A stretch of 64,000 nucleotides of DNA, taken from assembly GCA_964035575.1 (NCBI GenBank), contig OZ037864.1, positions 186,001-250,000 of the forward strand, in the 5' to 3' direction. The notes beneath the pieces are model-generated. The model saw only the letters and a program-made list of their open reading frames with translations. It was not told where the DNA came from and ran no database searches. Position 1 is the first letter of the stretch; each line of letters opens with the position of its first letter. This stretch comes from Rhynchopus sp. YZ270_cl-10. Lineage: Eukaryota > Euglenozoa > Diplonemea > Diplonemida > Diplonemidae. Shown in pieces: positions 9,433-21,300 of the stretch. The position numbers were made by a program, and so were the translations under genes.

Positions 9433-9629
9433 TCCTTGAACAATAAAATTTGGGGTGGTGGCATGATGCCCACTCTCTCCTCCGGCATTCTGTCCACCTC
9501 TGTATCGTCAGAGGGATTGCTCTCTATTCGGACAAAAAAAAAGGGGGGGTATGAAATTGATAGTGCAAGTGCCGGGATGCAAAGCACTGACGCTCCGTGT
9601 TGTCGAACATCTGAGTGTGAAAAAAGTTG

Positions 9630-9670
9630 GTAATATGACACTAAGCCTCTCGTGGGTGCTTAGTAAAGTA
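9630..9670 (+). repeat. hairpin repeat SHR
   Basis: AATATGACACTAAGC, loop CTCTCGTGG, GTGCTTAGTAAAG. The stem core is intact and the 3' flank is diverged. Confidence 0.6.
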
Positions 9671-9827
9671 AAGTTGATTACCCTTCGGAAATGCAACCTT
9701 CTCCCCCCCCCCCCCCCCCCCCCCCAAGAAGGACGCATGCGGCTCCGTGAGGTTATCAAACCACTCGGAGTTGCAGAGTACAATAAAAAAAGAGGGAAAA
9801 AATAAAAGAAAAGAAAAAAAACTTGTT

Positions 9828-9862
9828 AAGATGAATGAGCACTCTCGTGCACATACATCTTT
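9828..9862 (+). repeat. hairpin repeat B
   Basis: AAGATGAATGAGCA, CTCTCGT, GCACATACATCTT. This is one of the best B copies; the outer AAGATG/CATCTT arms pair as in SHR. Confidence 0.7.
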
Positions 9863-10126
9863 TTTCATCAAAGATCACCGAAATTTTTGTAGAGAAAGAT
9901 TTTCCCGTAAAGTCTCGGATGTATTTTTTCTGTCTCGCATTTTGTTCTTTTTTGCCGCTGTGACCTACAATGTAGGTGTGGTGCTGACTTCCAAATTAGT
10001 TCAGAAGCCGCATCACATTACACAGTTTGTTTTTTAATCGCATCCGCATTTATGCGCGTAAAAAAAAAAAATACTGTTTTCCCCCTAAAAACGGATGATA
10101 AAATACTGAACGTCAAACCTTAAAGG

Positions 10127-10153
10127 ATGCAAACGCCTCAACGGACGCAGGCA
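10127..10153 (+). repeat. hairpin repeat family G
   Basis: GCAAACGCCTCAACGGACGCAGGC. It is a compact copy without the central TAT/ACTT part. Confidence 0.55.
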
Positions 10154-10270
10154 AAAAAAAAAAAGGTATATTTCAACATATGCATTCAATTGATAGCATA
10201 GGTATAGGGATCAAAAATGTTCCCGTCTTTCTTTTCTTTGAAAAGGAATGCACCTCTTCTAGGCCTACAC

Positions 10271-10419
10271 CACGGCGGACTAGTCAGAAGGACTACTAGT
10301 GGAACTACTAGTCGAAACGACTCGTGTTAAACTAGTAGTGTTCCTGGTGTAACATTAGTCGTAAAACACTGGGCATTTGGACTAGTATTGCTAGTGGTCC
10401 TCCTGACTAGTCCTCCGTG
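10271..10419. mobile_element. small foldback element K1 (ACTAGT-rich)
   Basis: The ends are CACGGCGGACTAGTCAG and CTGACTAGTCCTCCGTG, an imperfect inverted pair, with several ACTAGT words between. It shares the GTAACATTAGTCGTAAAACACT centre with the copy at 35492-35645. Confidence 0.7.
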
Positions 10420-10587
10420 ACATCTAAAACAGGGGGGGGATGGGGTGGGAGCGAGCAAACTAGAAACGAAAAATAAAAAAAGGGTGCAAGAGGGCTGTCA
10501 CAACTCCCCCCTTGCGAGAAAAAGAGAGAAAAAAAAACTCAAAAAATATACATTCATATCAAAAAATAGAAAAAGAAAAGTTTTTTT

Positions 10588-10622
10588 ATGAGATGAACCT
10601 AAGAACCTCTCGTGCTAGTCTA
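10588..10622 (+). repeat. hairpin repeat SHR
   Basis: GAGATGAACCTAAGAACCTC then TCGTGCTAGTC. The right arm lacks a base and the 3' CACC. Confidence 0.6.
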
Positions 10623-10958
10623 AAAATGAATTACCGGTATATCTTTCGCACTTTTGTGCACATTTCATGCAGACGATTGACATGGTAACCACACACCACA
10701 TTGGTCACAGCTATAAAAAAAAAAAACGACCCAGGGTAGGGGATAAGGAAAACGACCAGGAACTCCTGTTAGGAGTGTTTCGCCCTGTCATTCTCCGTTG
10801 CTACTATGGTACTGCGCAGACCTTTCTCCCTCTCTTCACGTTATTTCTTTCCAAATAAAAACTTTTTTTTTGGCTGTAATTTGAAGACACAGAAGACGTA
10901 TAAAGAAAAAAAACCCATCTCTGGACAGTAACCTCTCCCAAAGGAAAGGTGTTGGGGT

Positions 10959-11000
10959 AAGATGACCTAAGCCTCACGCCTCACTGTCGCTTAGTCACGT
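10959..11000 (+). repeat. hairpin repeat SHR
   Basis: AAGATGACCTAAGC, an enlarged loop CTCACGCCTCACTGTC, GCTTAGTCACG. Confidence 0.65.
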
Positions 11001-11151
11001 TTTTTTTAAGCACCAAAAGTTTTCAAAAAAAAAATGTACATTTGGATCAACTCCCTCTCAAAAGAAGCGCGGGAAAATAGCCAAAATAACAAAAACCCTA
11101 TGGTGAAGATAGAAGTTGTCTCGCACAATGGGGTAGTTTGAACAATATACG

Positions 11152-11200
11152 GGGGGGTTTTGAACGGGGGTTTTTTATGAAGTTTTTGCTATTTTTTTGT
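11152..11200 (+). repeat. short repeat family S, copy 1
   Basis: TTTTGAACGGGGGTTTTTTA then TGAAGTTTTTGCTATTTTTT. The other copies are at 17603, 25812 and 48580, all in one direction. Confidence 0.65.
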
Positions 11201-11201
11201 A

Positions 11202-11272
11202 CTTTTTTGAAAACTTTTTTTTTTTACCATTCCTTTCAGGGAACGAGCATGGTCCTTGGAAGCTCATAGAAC
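11202..11272 (+). repeat. short repeat family E, copy 2
   Basis: T-run, GAAAACT, T-run, ACCATTCCTTTCAGGGAACG, AGCATGGTCCTTGGAAGC. It follows directly on a family S copy. Confidence 0.65.
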
Positions 11273-11668
11273 CCGTCGCTTCCTTTTGTTTTCTTGGGCG
11301 GAGTTTGGTTTGTTCTTTGGTTTTCATTTTTTTTTTTTTTCTACCCCTTTGTACTTGGTCACTCTAGTCACTTTGACGTTGCCAATGGAGTGTGGACCCC
11401 TTTCTGGTACTATTTTTTGTTTATCTTCATCTTTCAAGAGGTTTGTTGTACTATTTGTTTTAAATCCATTTTGAACAACACCACGGGGGGGGAAAATGAC
11501 ACAAAAAGTGCAGTAGTGGATACGGTGCCCACAACACCACTTTTCTTCACCAACAGAAGCTCTTCCTTTCCTTTTCTATCGGTATGTCTAATGTGGGGGA
11601 AATGAGGGGGAAAAAACACACACATTTTACTCGAACACATATTTTCAATAACGAAAAAAGATAGTTGG

Positions 11669-11704
11669 TTAAGATGATCCTCAGCACTGTGCTCAGTCAC
11701 CTTT
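11669..11704 (+). repeat. hairpin repeat SHR
   Basis: TAAGATGATCCTCAGCACTG then TGCTCAGTCACCTTT. A paired change gives CTCAGC/GCTCAG instead of CTAAGC/GCTTAG: the two arms changed together and keep pairing. Confidence 0.7.
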
Positions 11705-11816
11705 GAAAAGAACAACAAGGGGGGGAGAAACGACGTTCGAAAAGAAAAGGGGTGTGAGGGGAGAAACCCAGTGGGAGGAACTCCCTATGAGGCAAAAGGG
11801 GGGAGGGGGAGGTGCA

Positions 11817-11964
11817 CGACGTTGAAGTAAATTACTTTACTTGTGGTTTTACATGTCATTTTTTTTACTTGTGTTTAAGCTGTATGCTTACGTTTTTACG
11901 TAAACCATGTTCACAAGTAAAATTACATGTAAAACCATAAATAAAGTCATTTACTTCAACGTCG
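11817..11964. mobile_element. 148-bp foldback MITE
   Basis: The ends CGACGTTGAAGTAAA and TTTACTTCAACGTCG are a perfect inverted pair. Inner TTTTACATGT/ACATGTAAAA also pair. It has no coding capacity and no clear target duplication. Confidence 0.75.
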
Positions 11965-12003
11965 TCCCTTAGCTACTTGTAAAAGAAAGATTATTTAAGA
12001 AAA

Positions 12004-12042
12004 GTTTGATGACCCTGAGCCCTCTCGTGCTTAGCCACCTCA
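12004..12042 (+). repeat. hairpin repeat SHR
   Basis: TTGATGACCCTGAGCCCTCT then CGTGCTTAGCCACCTC. Confidence 0.65.
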
Positions 12043-12294
12043 AAAAGAAACCTCGAGAGCAGTGCTTTTGGTGCATAACCAAATGTGAGGCTAAGTGCGT
12101 CACTGCGGACGCCACTAAAAAAAAGAGAAAAAAAAGAGGGTTTTTTTCGATCAGCTGAACCTAAGCCTCGCTTAAACGGCCATCGAAAAAATACTTTTGA
12201 GGGGTTACGCTTCTTTTGCGCGCCCATCTGTAAGAGACAGGCCCGCCCCCGTACATTGCTCAATACGAAAAAAAAAAAAAGGGTGTTCTGGGGA

Positions 12295-13391
12295 CAGGCT
12301 TTGCGCTAATTTTTGGCCCTTGGCCCGGGATTTTTGGATATTTTTGTGGTGCGTTTTTTTTTTGCAAACCGGGGTTTCCTTAAGAAAACCAGAGAATCTC
12401 ATATTGCACAGTAAGGGTACTTTAGAGTGTTTTTGTACACACATGTGACCCCACCGTGGAGAGCAATCGGCTCGCGCAATCAAAAGAAAGCAGAGAAAAG
12501 GGAAAAGAAAAAAAGAAAAAAGTTGGGTACCGTGCGCCTGCGGCGCTACCTGTTCCCTACCCTACTTTATTTCTAAATATGATGTACTTATGTACAGTGT
12601 TCATTTTCTGTTGAGTACGACAATGCGCTGAACAGTCTCCACCCCCTCCGAGGCCACAACCGTCCTGGTTTTTGTTCTCACTCTTCTCTGTGGTTACAGA
12701 AACCCCATAGCTTCTTCAGTACATTGGTGTTTCCAGTCAAAACACAATTTTACGCCAAGTTGGGATTTCAGACTGAAAATGACCCTTGCTTACGGCATGG
12801 GTTCATATTTTGTGAAAATTTAAGTCACTGAAATTTTGTCCATTTTTCCGTATATCCCCCACCACAAGCCGGGATTGGTTCGGAAATGCAACAAAACGAC
12901 CTCTTGGGCGGAAAAAAGGATATTTACGCACTTTTTGAGACGGGGTTTCTTTACTAGAACCAGAGGAATCTCATAGTTCAGAGTACGGGTACTTTAGAGC
13001 GTTTTCGCACACACATGTGACCCACCGTGGAGAGCAATCGGCTCGCGCAATCAAAAGAAAGCAGAGAAAAGGGAAAAGAAAAAGGTTGGGTACCGTGCGC
13101 CTGCGGCGCTACCTGCCTTCACAGTCAAAAACACCACAATTTCATCTAAATTGGGGTTTTCATACTGAAAATGACCCTTGTTTAGGAGTATGGGTTCATA
13201 TTTTGTGAAAATTTAAGTCACTAAAAATTTGTCCATTTTTCCGAATATGCCCCACCACAGCGCGGGATTGGCTCGGAAATGGCACAAAACACTGTTTTTT
13301 CACCCCCTGATGCACAACTGTTTGAGGTGCGTTTTTTTGGGCCCGAAACACGATTTTTCAGATTTTTTTCCAAAAGTTAGCGCGAAGCCTG
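12295..13391. mobile_element. 1.1-kb TIR element with 8-bp target duplication
   Basis: The terminal repeats CAGGCTTTGCGCTAA and its partner CAGGCTTCGCGCTAA are flanked by identical TCTGGGGA (12287-12294 and 13392-13399). An 8-bp duplication with a CAGG end fits hAT-like or P-like DNA transposons. No transposase is present. The interior is a diverged direct duplication: 12365-12900 resembles 12940-13290, both with GTACCGTGCGCCTGCGGCGC and a GGTTCATATTTTGTGAAAAT block. Confidence 0.8.
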
Positions 13392-14649
13392 TCTGGGGAA
13401 CGGGAATGGGAGGTAAAGGGAATACATAAAACTGTTTTACTCTTTTCTTAAAAAATTTACAAGGGGTTGAAAAGGTTGAAAAGATCTGACCTCTAGTTAA
13501 AAAAGAGTCCAGGATCTTACAGACACTTCTGACAACACAATGCGAAACACCCCACCCATCTTCTCCTTTTTTTTTTTTGCGAAATATGTGCGTAGCACAC
13601 ATAAACAAAAAAAAATACCATTTTTCTTCTTCCTCAATGTAAAGTAGGGTACACCCTTCAGTGAAAGAGGGCGGGCGGGCAGGGGGGCGGGGGGATAAGA
13701 AATGGAAAAAGGTTTTTTGTATTTGGGGAGAGTTAAGAATTGTACTTTTTTTGCATATATGCTTCCATGTTTTCATGTTTGTTGTGTGTTGTGGTTGGTG
13801 TCGTTTTGTTGTGTGTGTTTTTTTAATTTGTAAACTATCCTTTCTTGTTGTATATTATTTGTTTTTCGAAATGAGGAGGAATCCCCAATGCCGAAACCTG
13901 ATCTGGAAAAAAATCAGGGATTGTAGCAATTTTTGACGCTTTTATCTCGTGTGAAAAAGTGTCCCTTGTTTTGTCAGGAAAATAAAATCCCGTACTTTTT
14001 TTTTGCTACATGAAGAGCACAAAAACTCCGTTTTCTTTGATACAAAATGGCAGTACCAAAAGCACTACCCCTCTCAGAAAAAGAGTGCGGTCAGTTAACT
14101 TAATATTACTAACACACTACGAGTCTTTACACCCTCCCCCCTTTTTTTTCAACACTTTGAAACAGGACATCATTTTTCAGGACATCTTTACAAAATACAG
14201 ACCAGAGGCATCAGAAGGGGAATCAAACTTGGTGTGTGTCGGGTTTTCGGTGAAAATCGGGGCAATCTTTTTAAAATAAAGCCCTCCCCTTAGCGCATTT
14301 CATACGCCAGGCTCGATTTTTTTGACCACGATTTTACCAAAAAAAACCCCCTAAAAACCCTACATAATGCCCTAGGAGCAGTTGTGCACTACTGCAATAC
14401 GCTCCCACTGACTACCTGGCCAAAGAGGAAACCTCGAGGCCAAAAAAAAAACAAACTCAAGAGTCATATCTTGAGGTGTAGGTGCTTTGATTTGCTGTAT
14501 GACCATGACACAAAAGAGAACTTGATAGATGAAATATGCTCCACAACAGCACATCTTCCCCTGACTGGGAAAAAGAAAAAAAAATGAGGGAGAAGGGGGT
14601 TTTTTTGTGTAGTTTTGCTTGTAAGCGAAAGTACAGCGCCCTTTCGTTT

Positions 14650-14690
14650 AAAGTGGACTAAGCCTCGTTCGCCACTGCCTAGTCACTGCA
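14650..14690 (+). repeat. hairpin repeat SHR
   Basis: AAAGTGGACTAAGCCTCGTT then CGCCACTGCCTAGTCAC. Confidence 0.55.
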
Positions 14691-15241
14691 AAAATAACTC
14701 TTTTTTTTTTGGGGACAAAAACACAGGAATTGCATGGTACTCTGTCGTTGTATTTACGTTTTCCTTTATTTTCTCTTCCCAAAAAGATAAAATAAAAATG
14801 TGAAAAAAAGCAGGGGGGAAAGGTGGTTGCTGGGTGATCAGAATGCTGGAATTTGAAAAGGGAAAAAAAAAAGGAAAAAAAAAAAGCGGGGGAGAAAAAT
14901 TGGGTGATAGAAAAGCGGCAGTATATCAAGGCGCGATACCCCTGTTGTTTGAGGTACCACGTTATACACCAAAAAGCTGGAGTTTATTTTTTTTTTTTTT
15001 TTTGGTTCCGTCGTCAGAGCTCTCGCCAATCACCCCTTTTGGCCAAAATGGGGGGTGATTTGGGGTCCCCGAGCTTTCCCCCCGTAAAAGCGGTTTTTCC
15101 CTCTTTTTTGAGGATGATGAAGTTTGTCTAAAAAAAATATTTCCGTTACGCACTTCTTTTGTGTCATCTCCGCGGTATATAATAGATATCATAAGTCTCT
15201 CTGTATTTCGTCCCCCCCCTCCAATAAAAAGAAAAGTTATA

Positions 15242-15273
15242 AAATGAATGTGCCCCTCGCGCACAGACATTGA
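15242..15273 (+). repeat. hairpin repeat B
   Basis: AATGAATGTGCCCCTCG then CGCACAGACATTG. Confidence 0.6.
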
Positions 15274-15376
15274 GTAAAACCTCTCCACCTTTTATTCGGC
15301 AAACAAGAGAAGAAAATTGTTTCATATCCTAACTATTCTACTGAATAGATGGTATATAAGAGAAGGAAAAGTTTAT

Positions 15377-15412
15377 AAGATGATATTAAGCCTTTCGTGC
15401 TCAGTCACCTTA
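15377..15412 (+). repeat. hairpin repeat SHR
   Basis: AAGATGATATTAAGCCTTTC then GTGCTCAGTCACCTT. Confidence 0.7.
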
Positions 15413-15667
15413 AAAAACCCCCTTCGATGATGAAAATGTACCTCTCTCACGTCCACATTTAAATATAAGTTATGAGAGCACTTCAACCTATAACCACAGA
15501 CCCCGACTTCGGGAATGATCCTGTGAAGTACCAGTTTGACACAAAATAAAAATAGAAATCTGTTCGTTCTTTGGGAAACCTGCATAGGGTAAGAGGGAGG
15601 GGGGGTAAAGAACCCCTTCCCCACTTCCTATTTTACCTGAATATGCAAAAAGGGGGGAAAAAAGTTG

Positions 15668-15704
15668 GTAAGATGAACCCAAGACTCCCTTCTGCTTGGG
15701 TTAT
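15668..15704 (+). repeat. hairpin repeat SHR
   Basis: AAGATGAACCCAAGACTCCC then TTCTGCTTGGGTT. Again paired changes: CCCAAG opposite CTTGGG. Confidence 0.65.
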
Positions 15705-15968
15705 AAAAGGGGGGTGAAGGGAGAAAAAAAAAACTGCAGGAATTGGGGGGAAAAACAAACAGTAAAGAAAGTATGCTACCCCACCCTTATATTTGTTTTT
15801 CTATGGTTTTTTTTAGATCCCTGATGGTGACTTTAACGAAGCTTCTGGGTTTTGGGGAGGGGGGGGGGCCTTTTTTTTAAATAGGTATAGCCCCCGCTCC
15901 CTTTTCTGCTGCATTCCATGAAGATGTCATGTCTGTGAGACTCGTTAAAGAAAAGAAATTTTTTTTTT

Positions 15969-16003
15969 TGATGAAATGTGCCTCTCGTGCACATAACATC
16001 TTT
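15969..16003 (+). repeat. hairpin repeat B
   Basis: GATGAAATGTGC, CTCTCGT, GCACATAACATCTTT. Confidence 0.7.
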
Positions 16004-16311
16004 AGGAAAAGAGAATATCTGTACAAATGCACAGTTCTGTGCTTTAGTCAACTCCGACAAAAAAAAAATGTTCAGAAAGCTGAACAAAAAAATGGAGAAG
16101 TGCCCATACACATCTTAGCTGTACATATTTACCATTAGTATACAATATCGTGTCAGGACCTCACGGAAACCAGCGAGGTGTGCTAAGTCTAGTGTACGGC
16201 TCCTTTAAAAAGGATTGCTGGGGGCTACAAAGATAAAGAAACTTGAAAAACAATCGTGATACTCGTGTATGCGAAAAAAGAAAAAAAAACAAAATGACAA
16301 GAAGACTTGGT

Positions 16312-16347
16312 AATATGAATGTCGGCCTCTTGTGCACATACATATTT
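16312..16347 (+). repeat. hairpin repeat B
   Basis: AATATGAATGTCGGCCTCTT then GTGCACATACATATT. Confidence 0.65.
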
Positions 16348-16717
16348 TCGTGCTGGGACACGAAAAATTCAAAGAAGAAAAAAAAAAAAAATGGACATTC
16401 GTTTTCGACGGACCCTTTCGTTTTGTAATAAAATAAAACTTTCAAGAAAATATGAAACTCCGGGTCAGAGTCACTGTCCGACTCTTTGTGCGTCACCTTA
16501 AATGCAATTGTCTAATTTTTTTCAAAAAAAAAAATAACAACAACAAAAACTTAAAAATAAAAAAGGTGCTACAAAAGAAGCTAAGCACTGAGCATTGGGC
16601 TTCTATTTGTAAACACACTGTCTTTTCTTCATTTTCTCGTTTGCCTTTACAACGGGAGGTACACAGGTGTACCTTGGGAGCAGTGAGTGTTAAAAAGAAG
16701 ATGGTAGCTATTGATTG

Positions 16718-16770
16718 CGTGCACATCCGACCGACCCACGTCCGACACCAGCCCCGGATGAAAGCACAAC
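16718..16770 (+). repeat. repeat family U, diverged copy
   Basis: CATCCGACCGACCCACGTCC, CACCAGCC, CCGGATGAAAGCACAA. It corresponds to the near-identical copies at 42539 and 47451. Confidence 0.65.
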
Positions 16771-16849
16771 TTGGGGGGAAAAAATGTGGGGGAGCAAACT
16801 ATATAATGGGCGAGGGGGCCGAGACTGCTATTTTTTTTTGTTTGTTATT

Positions 16850-16920
16850 TTTTTTGTTGTTGTGTCGACAATCACCCGCTATGTGCAGGATCTGTACTCA
16901 ATGTCGCCTGAAGACTATTT
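16850..16920 (+). repeat. short repeat family F, copy 2
   Basis: T-run, GTGTCGACAATCACCCGC, ATCTGTACTCAATGTCGCCTG. Confidence 0.65.
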
Positions 16921-17400
16921 ATTTTTATGTTTATTTGGGGACAATTCCTGGGAAACCCCGTGAAACGAGAGAACAACACGTATTCCCCTAAGGCGTTCAC
17001 ACATCGAACAAAATGTGATGAAAAGGGGGGAATCATCTGTTTTGTTGGGGTGTTTTTTTTTTTTCTTCCAGTATAAATACGATGTTTCCTGCACTAAGCA
17101 CAGAAGGCGTTACTTTGAGAAAAATATACGGGGGTGGGAGAGGAAGGGGGAAGCAATAACAAAAAAATAAATCTGAAAACAAGATGGCGGGCAGAGAAGA
17201 GATAATTTGGGTTTGTACCTTGATGGGTTTGGGGGGAAATGAGGGTGGGGGCGGGGCGTTTGAGTGGAAGCTTTTTGCTGTGTACGAAAAAAGTACGACC
17301 TCCACTTCACTTGCACACCTTATAAGGCATGAGGGGAGAAGGAGGGAGAGGGGGGGAATCACTCCGAAAAAAAACCTGGGGGATTTTTTTTTCCAGATTT

Positions 17401-17460
17401 TTTTTTGAAAACTTGGTTGTATTAGTGTAGCCACCCTAGAGTGTGCTCCACTATATATTT
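17401..17460 (+). repeat. short repeat family D, copy 2
   Basis: A consensus-like copy: GAAAACTTGGTTGTATTAGT, GTAGCCACCCTAGAGTGTGC, TCCACTATATAT. A weaker relative (GAAAAATTGACAACGTGTAG) follows at 17467-17520. Confidence 0.85.
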
Positions 17461-17602
17461 ATTTTTTTTTTGAAAAATTGACAACGTGTAGACGCCACCT
17501 GTGTGAATTCCACGCTTCGCTGTCTCAAAAAAAGGGGAGTAGGAAAGTGGGGAATCAGGGGCATCATGAGACACAGGGATGAGGGATTCTGGTCTGACCG
17601 AA

Positions 17603-17640
17603 GGGAGTTTGAATGGGATTTTTATGAAGTTTTTGTTATG
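17603..17640 (+). repeat. short repeat family S, copy 2
   Basis: GGGAGTTTGAATGGGATTTT then TATGAAGTTTTTGTTATG. Confidence 0.65.
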
Positions 17641-17742
17641 GACCGAAGGGAGTGTAGAGGTTTTCTCTTGGAGAAAATGTTTGATTTTTTTTTTTTTTTT
17701 CTTTTTTTTTTTTGTATCTTTGTCGACACATATAGAACGAGC

Positions 17743-17776
<34 letters not shown>

Positions 17777-19066
17777 TGAAGATCTCAAAAGGGATTGGAG
17801 AGAAGGGGGAAATACATTTTTTTTTTCCCCCGAACATGAAACCAACCACTCGGGGTTTTCCTCAGGACCCTATCTCTTTAACCTCTAATCGAGAGTTAAG
17901 AACGCCATACATAGCCAAGGGAAGGAATTATCCCTCTTAAGTGGGTAAAGTAAATAACAAAAATAAACACAAGGAAAAAAAAAAATGGGTTAAAAATGTT
18001 AAGGGGGTAGAGTAAGTGTGGGTTCAGCAAAAAAACAATAATAAAAAAAGAGCTTTAAAAAAAAAATCCATTGGCTTACACTCGGCAATGTTTTTGCATC
18101 AGGATAATGTGACAGCGGTCGGACCACAACAGTCCGTCACGCTAATCTTTGGGTTTTAAAAATAAAATAAAAGGGAACACAGACTACTTGTCTGACGCGT
18201 GGAACACTAGTCTGACCGGTAGCTGCAGAAACCCTTGTTTTTTTTTGTGATAATGTTATAATTTTTTTGAAAGACGGAGAGGAAATGGCTTTTTTTTTGT
18301 GGTATTTTTTAATGAAGGAAAAACGGTAAACAACCGAAGAAAAGCAGCACATGAAGCCATTCCGCAAATGGACAAAGAGGACACCCTCACACTGATACGA
18401 GAAACTGCAGAAAATTCCAGGTAAGAATAATTTGCAATTCAAAAAAAGAAGTGTAAGTGCACACCTGCCCAAAAAATAAATATCGGAAAAAACTTCTTTA
18501 GCTACTTTCTCAGCACGTTTTTTCATTTTGAGACGGGGGGTGAAAAAAGCAAGAAAAAAGCAGTATGCGCGTGTGTGTGAGTGTTTGTATCGTTTCGTGC
18601 GAAACAAAATACAGGGCGTAAAGATGGGGGGGGGGAAAAGACAAAACAAAATCGTTTTGGACGTCCCTCAACTATGAAAGGATGATTGTGGCTTGTCTAA
18701 TATATAAAAAAAAAATAGGTTTCGTTGTATTTTTTAGTTCTTATTTGTTTTTATGAGTTTTTTTCAAATAGTTAAAAGGAAATACGAAATGGTCCCCAGA
18801 CTAGAGGTTCACATTAGAAAAATGGAGAGGTGATTTTAACCCAGTCTGAACGGCAAAAACCATTTCATTCCTTGTTTTTTTTTTTTTTTTTTCTTTTTTT
18901 TTTGCGGAGTAAACAGAGTGACACAGTGACTACATATTATGTTCCAAAGCTTGTGTGCACTTTGTCTCGCATTGATATCAGTACAATGATACCTCAAGGT
19001 TTCGGACAGGGCACTTTTTTTTGGGGAGTGGTGGTCATCATGATCGAAACAGAACACAACAGATAG

Positions 19067-19107
19067 TAAAGATGAACCTAGCTTTGCTGGCGCATAACGT
19101 CACCTTA
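19067..19107 (+). repeat. hairpin repeat SHR
   Basis: AAAGATGAACCTAGCTTTGC then TGGCGCATAACGTCACCTTA. The outer arms are good and the stem core is altered. Confidence 0.55.
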
Positions 19108-20210
19108 AAAGAAAAAATACACCTCTGCACAAAAAAAAGGGTGCTTTCAGACGGCACACCTCCCTGAGTGCAGATGAAATAAAAAAAAGGATTCGTGATA
19201 TTCCTCGGGTGAACCTTTTTCAAAATAGAACTGTTGTATTCTTGTCATGACAACATACCAATTTACATTTTACCCCCTCCCTATCGACTTTGTTGCTCTT
19301 AAGATTTATGGTTTCAAAAATGGTGTTCAAAATTGAAGGAAAAACGCCTTTTTTTTAAAATGAGTGGCACCTCTTTGTACCCCACATCATTTTTTTTTTT
19401 TTTTTTCATTAAATTGATACCCCACCCCCAGACGTTGCTCAATAAGGGCATATCAGTTTTTGGAGGGGACGTCAAAAAAAATGAACACAAAAAGCGGTTT
19501 TCTATGCACACAAAATGTTTGTTTCATATACATTCTTTTTCTAATGAAAAGAAGGTACACAGGGTGCTAAAGAAGTACCCTTGCTTTTTTTTGTTTGTGT
19601 TTGTTGTGGTTATGATAACAAAGTGGACTCGTTTATTTTTTTTTTTCTCTTTAGCAAATAATGCATATAGCATCGTCACTAAAGTTTCACAAAGGTCTGT
19701 TAGGGCACAGCCACAAAATGTGAAATGAGAAGGAAAAAAAAATGCGTTATTTTGGATAAATATAGAAGAGAAAACTGTCTTTTTTTGTGAGGTTTTTTTT
19801 TGACAAAAAATCACCTTTCATCTTATCGTCACCCTAGGTGTGGTGACAATGTGGTACTCGGTGTATGTCGGTTAAAAAATAGCACTCTTTTGGTTCAAAA
19901 AACAAAGGCGGGTAAAAAAAAAAATTTGAATGAATCCTGTAAACAGGGTAGAGTATCGTTCAACGGGTAGTAGTCCCGGCCGCATAGAGATTCACATACT
20001 CTCGCCAGTCTGAGGGATAAGGTAATGGTAATGAGCAAGATTCTTTTCCGTTTACCCTTATTATAAGTTATAGCCTTATTCCCTCTTGGCATATTGCTTG
20101 CTTCATACTCGTTGGGATGGGACGATTTTTTTTTTTTTTCAAAAAAAAAAAAGAGGGCCTTATATTTTCGGCAGATTCTCCATCCTGCACTTCTTCTATT
20201 TTTTTTTAAA

Positions 20211-20280
20211 ATAAATTTGTTGGATTAGTGTAGTTGCCTCAGGTTTGTGTTGCCACAATGTTGTGCAATCTCCACTTTCC
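20211..20280 (+). repeat. short repeat family C, copy 4
   Basis: Full-length: ATAAATTTGTTGGATTAGTG, TAGTTGCCTCAGG, GTTGCCACAATG, GTGCAATCTCCACTTTCC. Confidence 0.8.
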
Positions 20281-21267
20281 ACCTTTTTTTCCCCCGTTTC
20301 TTCCTATCATATCATTTGAGTGCAATTTTAAATTTGAAAAAAAAAAAATGAAAAAAAATGAAAGCCTCACAAAAAGGTTGATATTCCAAAATAACACAAA
20401 ATAATAAAAAAAAACCTAGACACAGTTTCACTGTCTTTAAAAAAGAATGTGGGAGAGATCTCAATGTGCGATGCGAAACAAAACAAAAAGGGGGGGAAGA
20501 AAAATAAAAAAATCAACCTGAAGTTGGGGAATGTGTTTTTTTTTTTTTTTTTTTCCTTGAGTGTCTTCCCTACCCCTCCCCTCCCTTTCCCCCTATTCTT
20601 CTCTTGCTGAATGGCAGGCTCAGTGTCCTTTTTTGTGATAAATCCCTTCGTCACTCAATTCAAGGCCAAGTATTTCAGACATTCAATAAGGAAGGGAGGG
20701 AGTGAGGGGGTGGGGGCGGGAGAGGAAGGGAACCACTCGTTTTGGAAGGAGAGCAGGCCTAGTGATTTTTTTTCATTTTCTCCCCCTTCTTTTCTTTTTT
20801 TGAAAACTGTTTCCCCCTCTTTTTCAAAAAAGAAAGCATTTGATAAGTAACAAAGTAAGTAGAAGGGCCACACCCGAGGATGCAATCCATTCTTTTACAC
20901 TTTCTTTTGTTCGCACCACACACAGCTGCATCAGTTGGCAAAAGGGGAAAAAAAATACCCCAAAAAAGATGAGATTTTTTTTTCTGTATTTTTAAAGTGG
21001 AGCTGCAGAAAAAAATATAAATTACAGTTTCCATCTAAGATTTTTTCTTTACTAGAACAGAAATGCTGTTTTTGCTTTGTTTGTTTTGTTGAATAAATTG
21101 AAAGCCTTCCCACTAGAAAGAGACCGTTTGTTTGAAGGATGGGGTCCAAATTGATGTACATCAGGAAAAAGGGGGCAAGAGACCCTATCAAACGTCTGAG
21201 TGGGGCAGGTTTTTGCGAGTTTATCAACCGACAAACCAATGAGAAAAAAAAAATTGAATGAAGCTGG

Positions 21268-21300
21268 TAAGATGACCCTGGGCCTCATGCGCAGTCACCT
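21268..21300 (+). repeat. hairpin repeat SHR
   Basis: AAGATGACCCTGGGCCTCAT then GCGCAGTCACCT. Confidence 0.6.

Larger units (their letters stand above)
9110..12286. other. gene-free stretch
   Basis: No supported gene. It holds a G-run (about 9340-9354), a C-run of about 22 (9703-9725), hairpin repeats, two small TIR elements and families E, G and S, listed separately. Confidence 0.55.
13400..20200. other. gene-free AT-rich stretch
   Basis: No supported gene in 6.8 kb. Open frames here are short or built from homopolymer-coded Phe/Lys runs. Listed short repeats occur roughly every 0.5 kb. T-runs over 15 nt occur near 14988-15003 and 17740-17775. Confidence 0.5.

Noticed and set aside
16452-16991. 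179-residue plus-strand open frame
   Set aside because: Made of homopolymer-coded Lys/Phe/Asn runs plus pieces of repeat families U and F.
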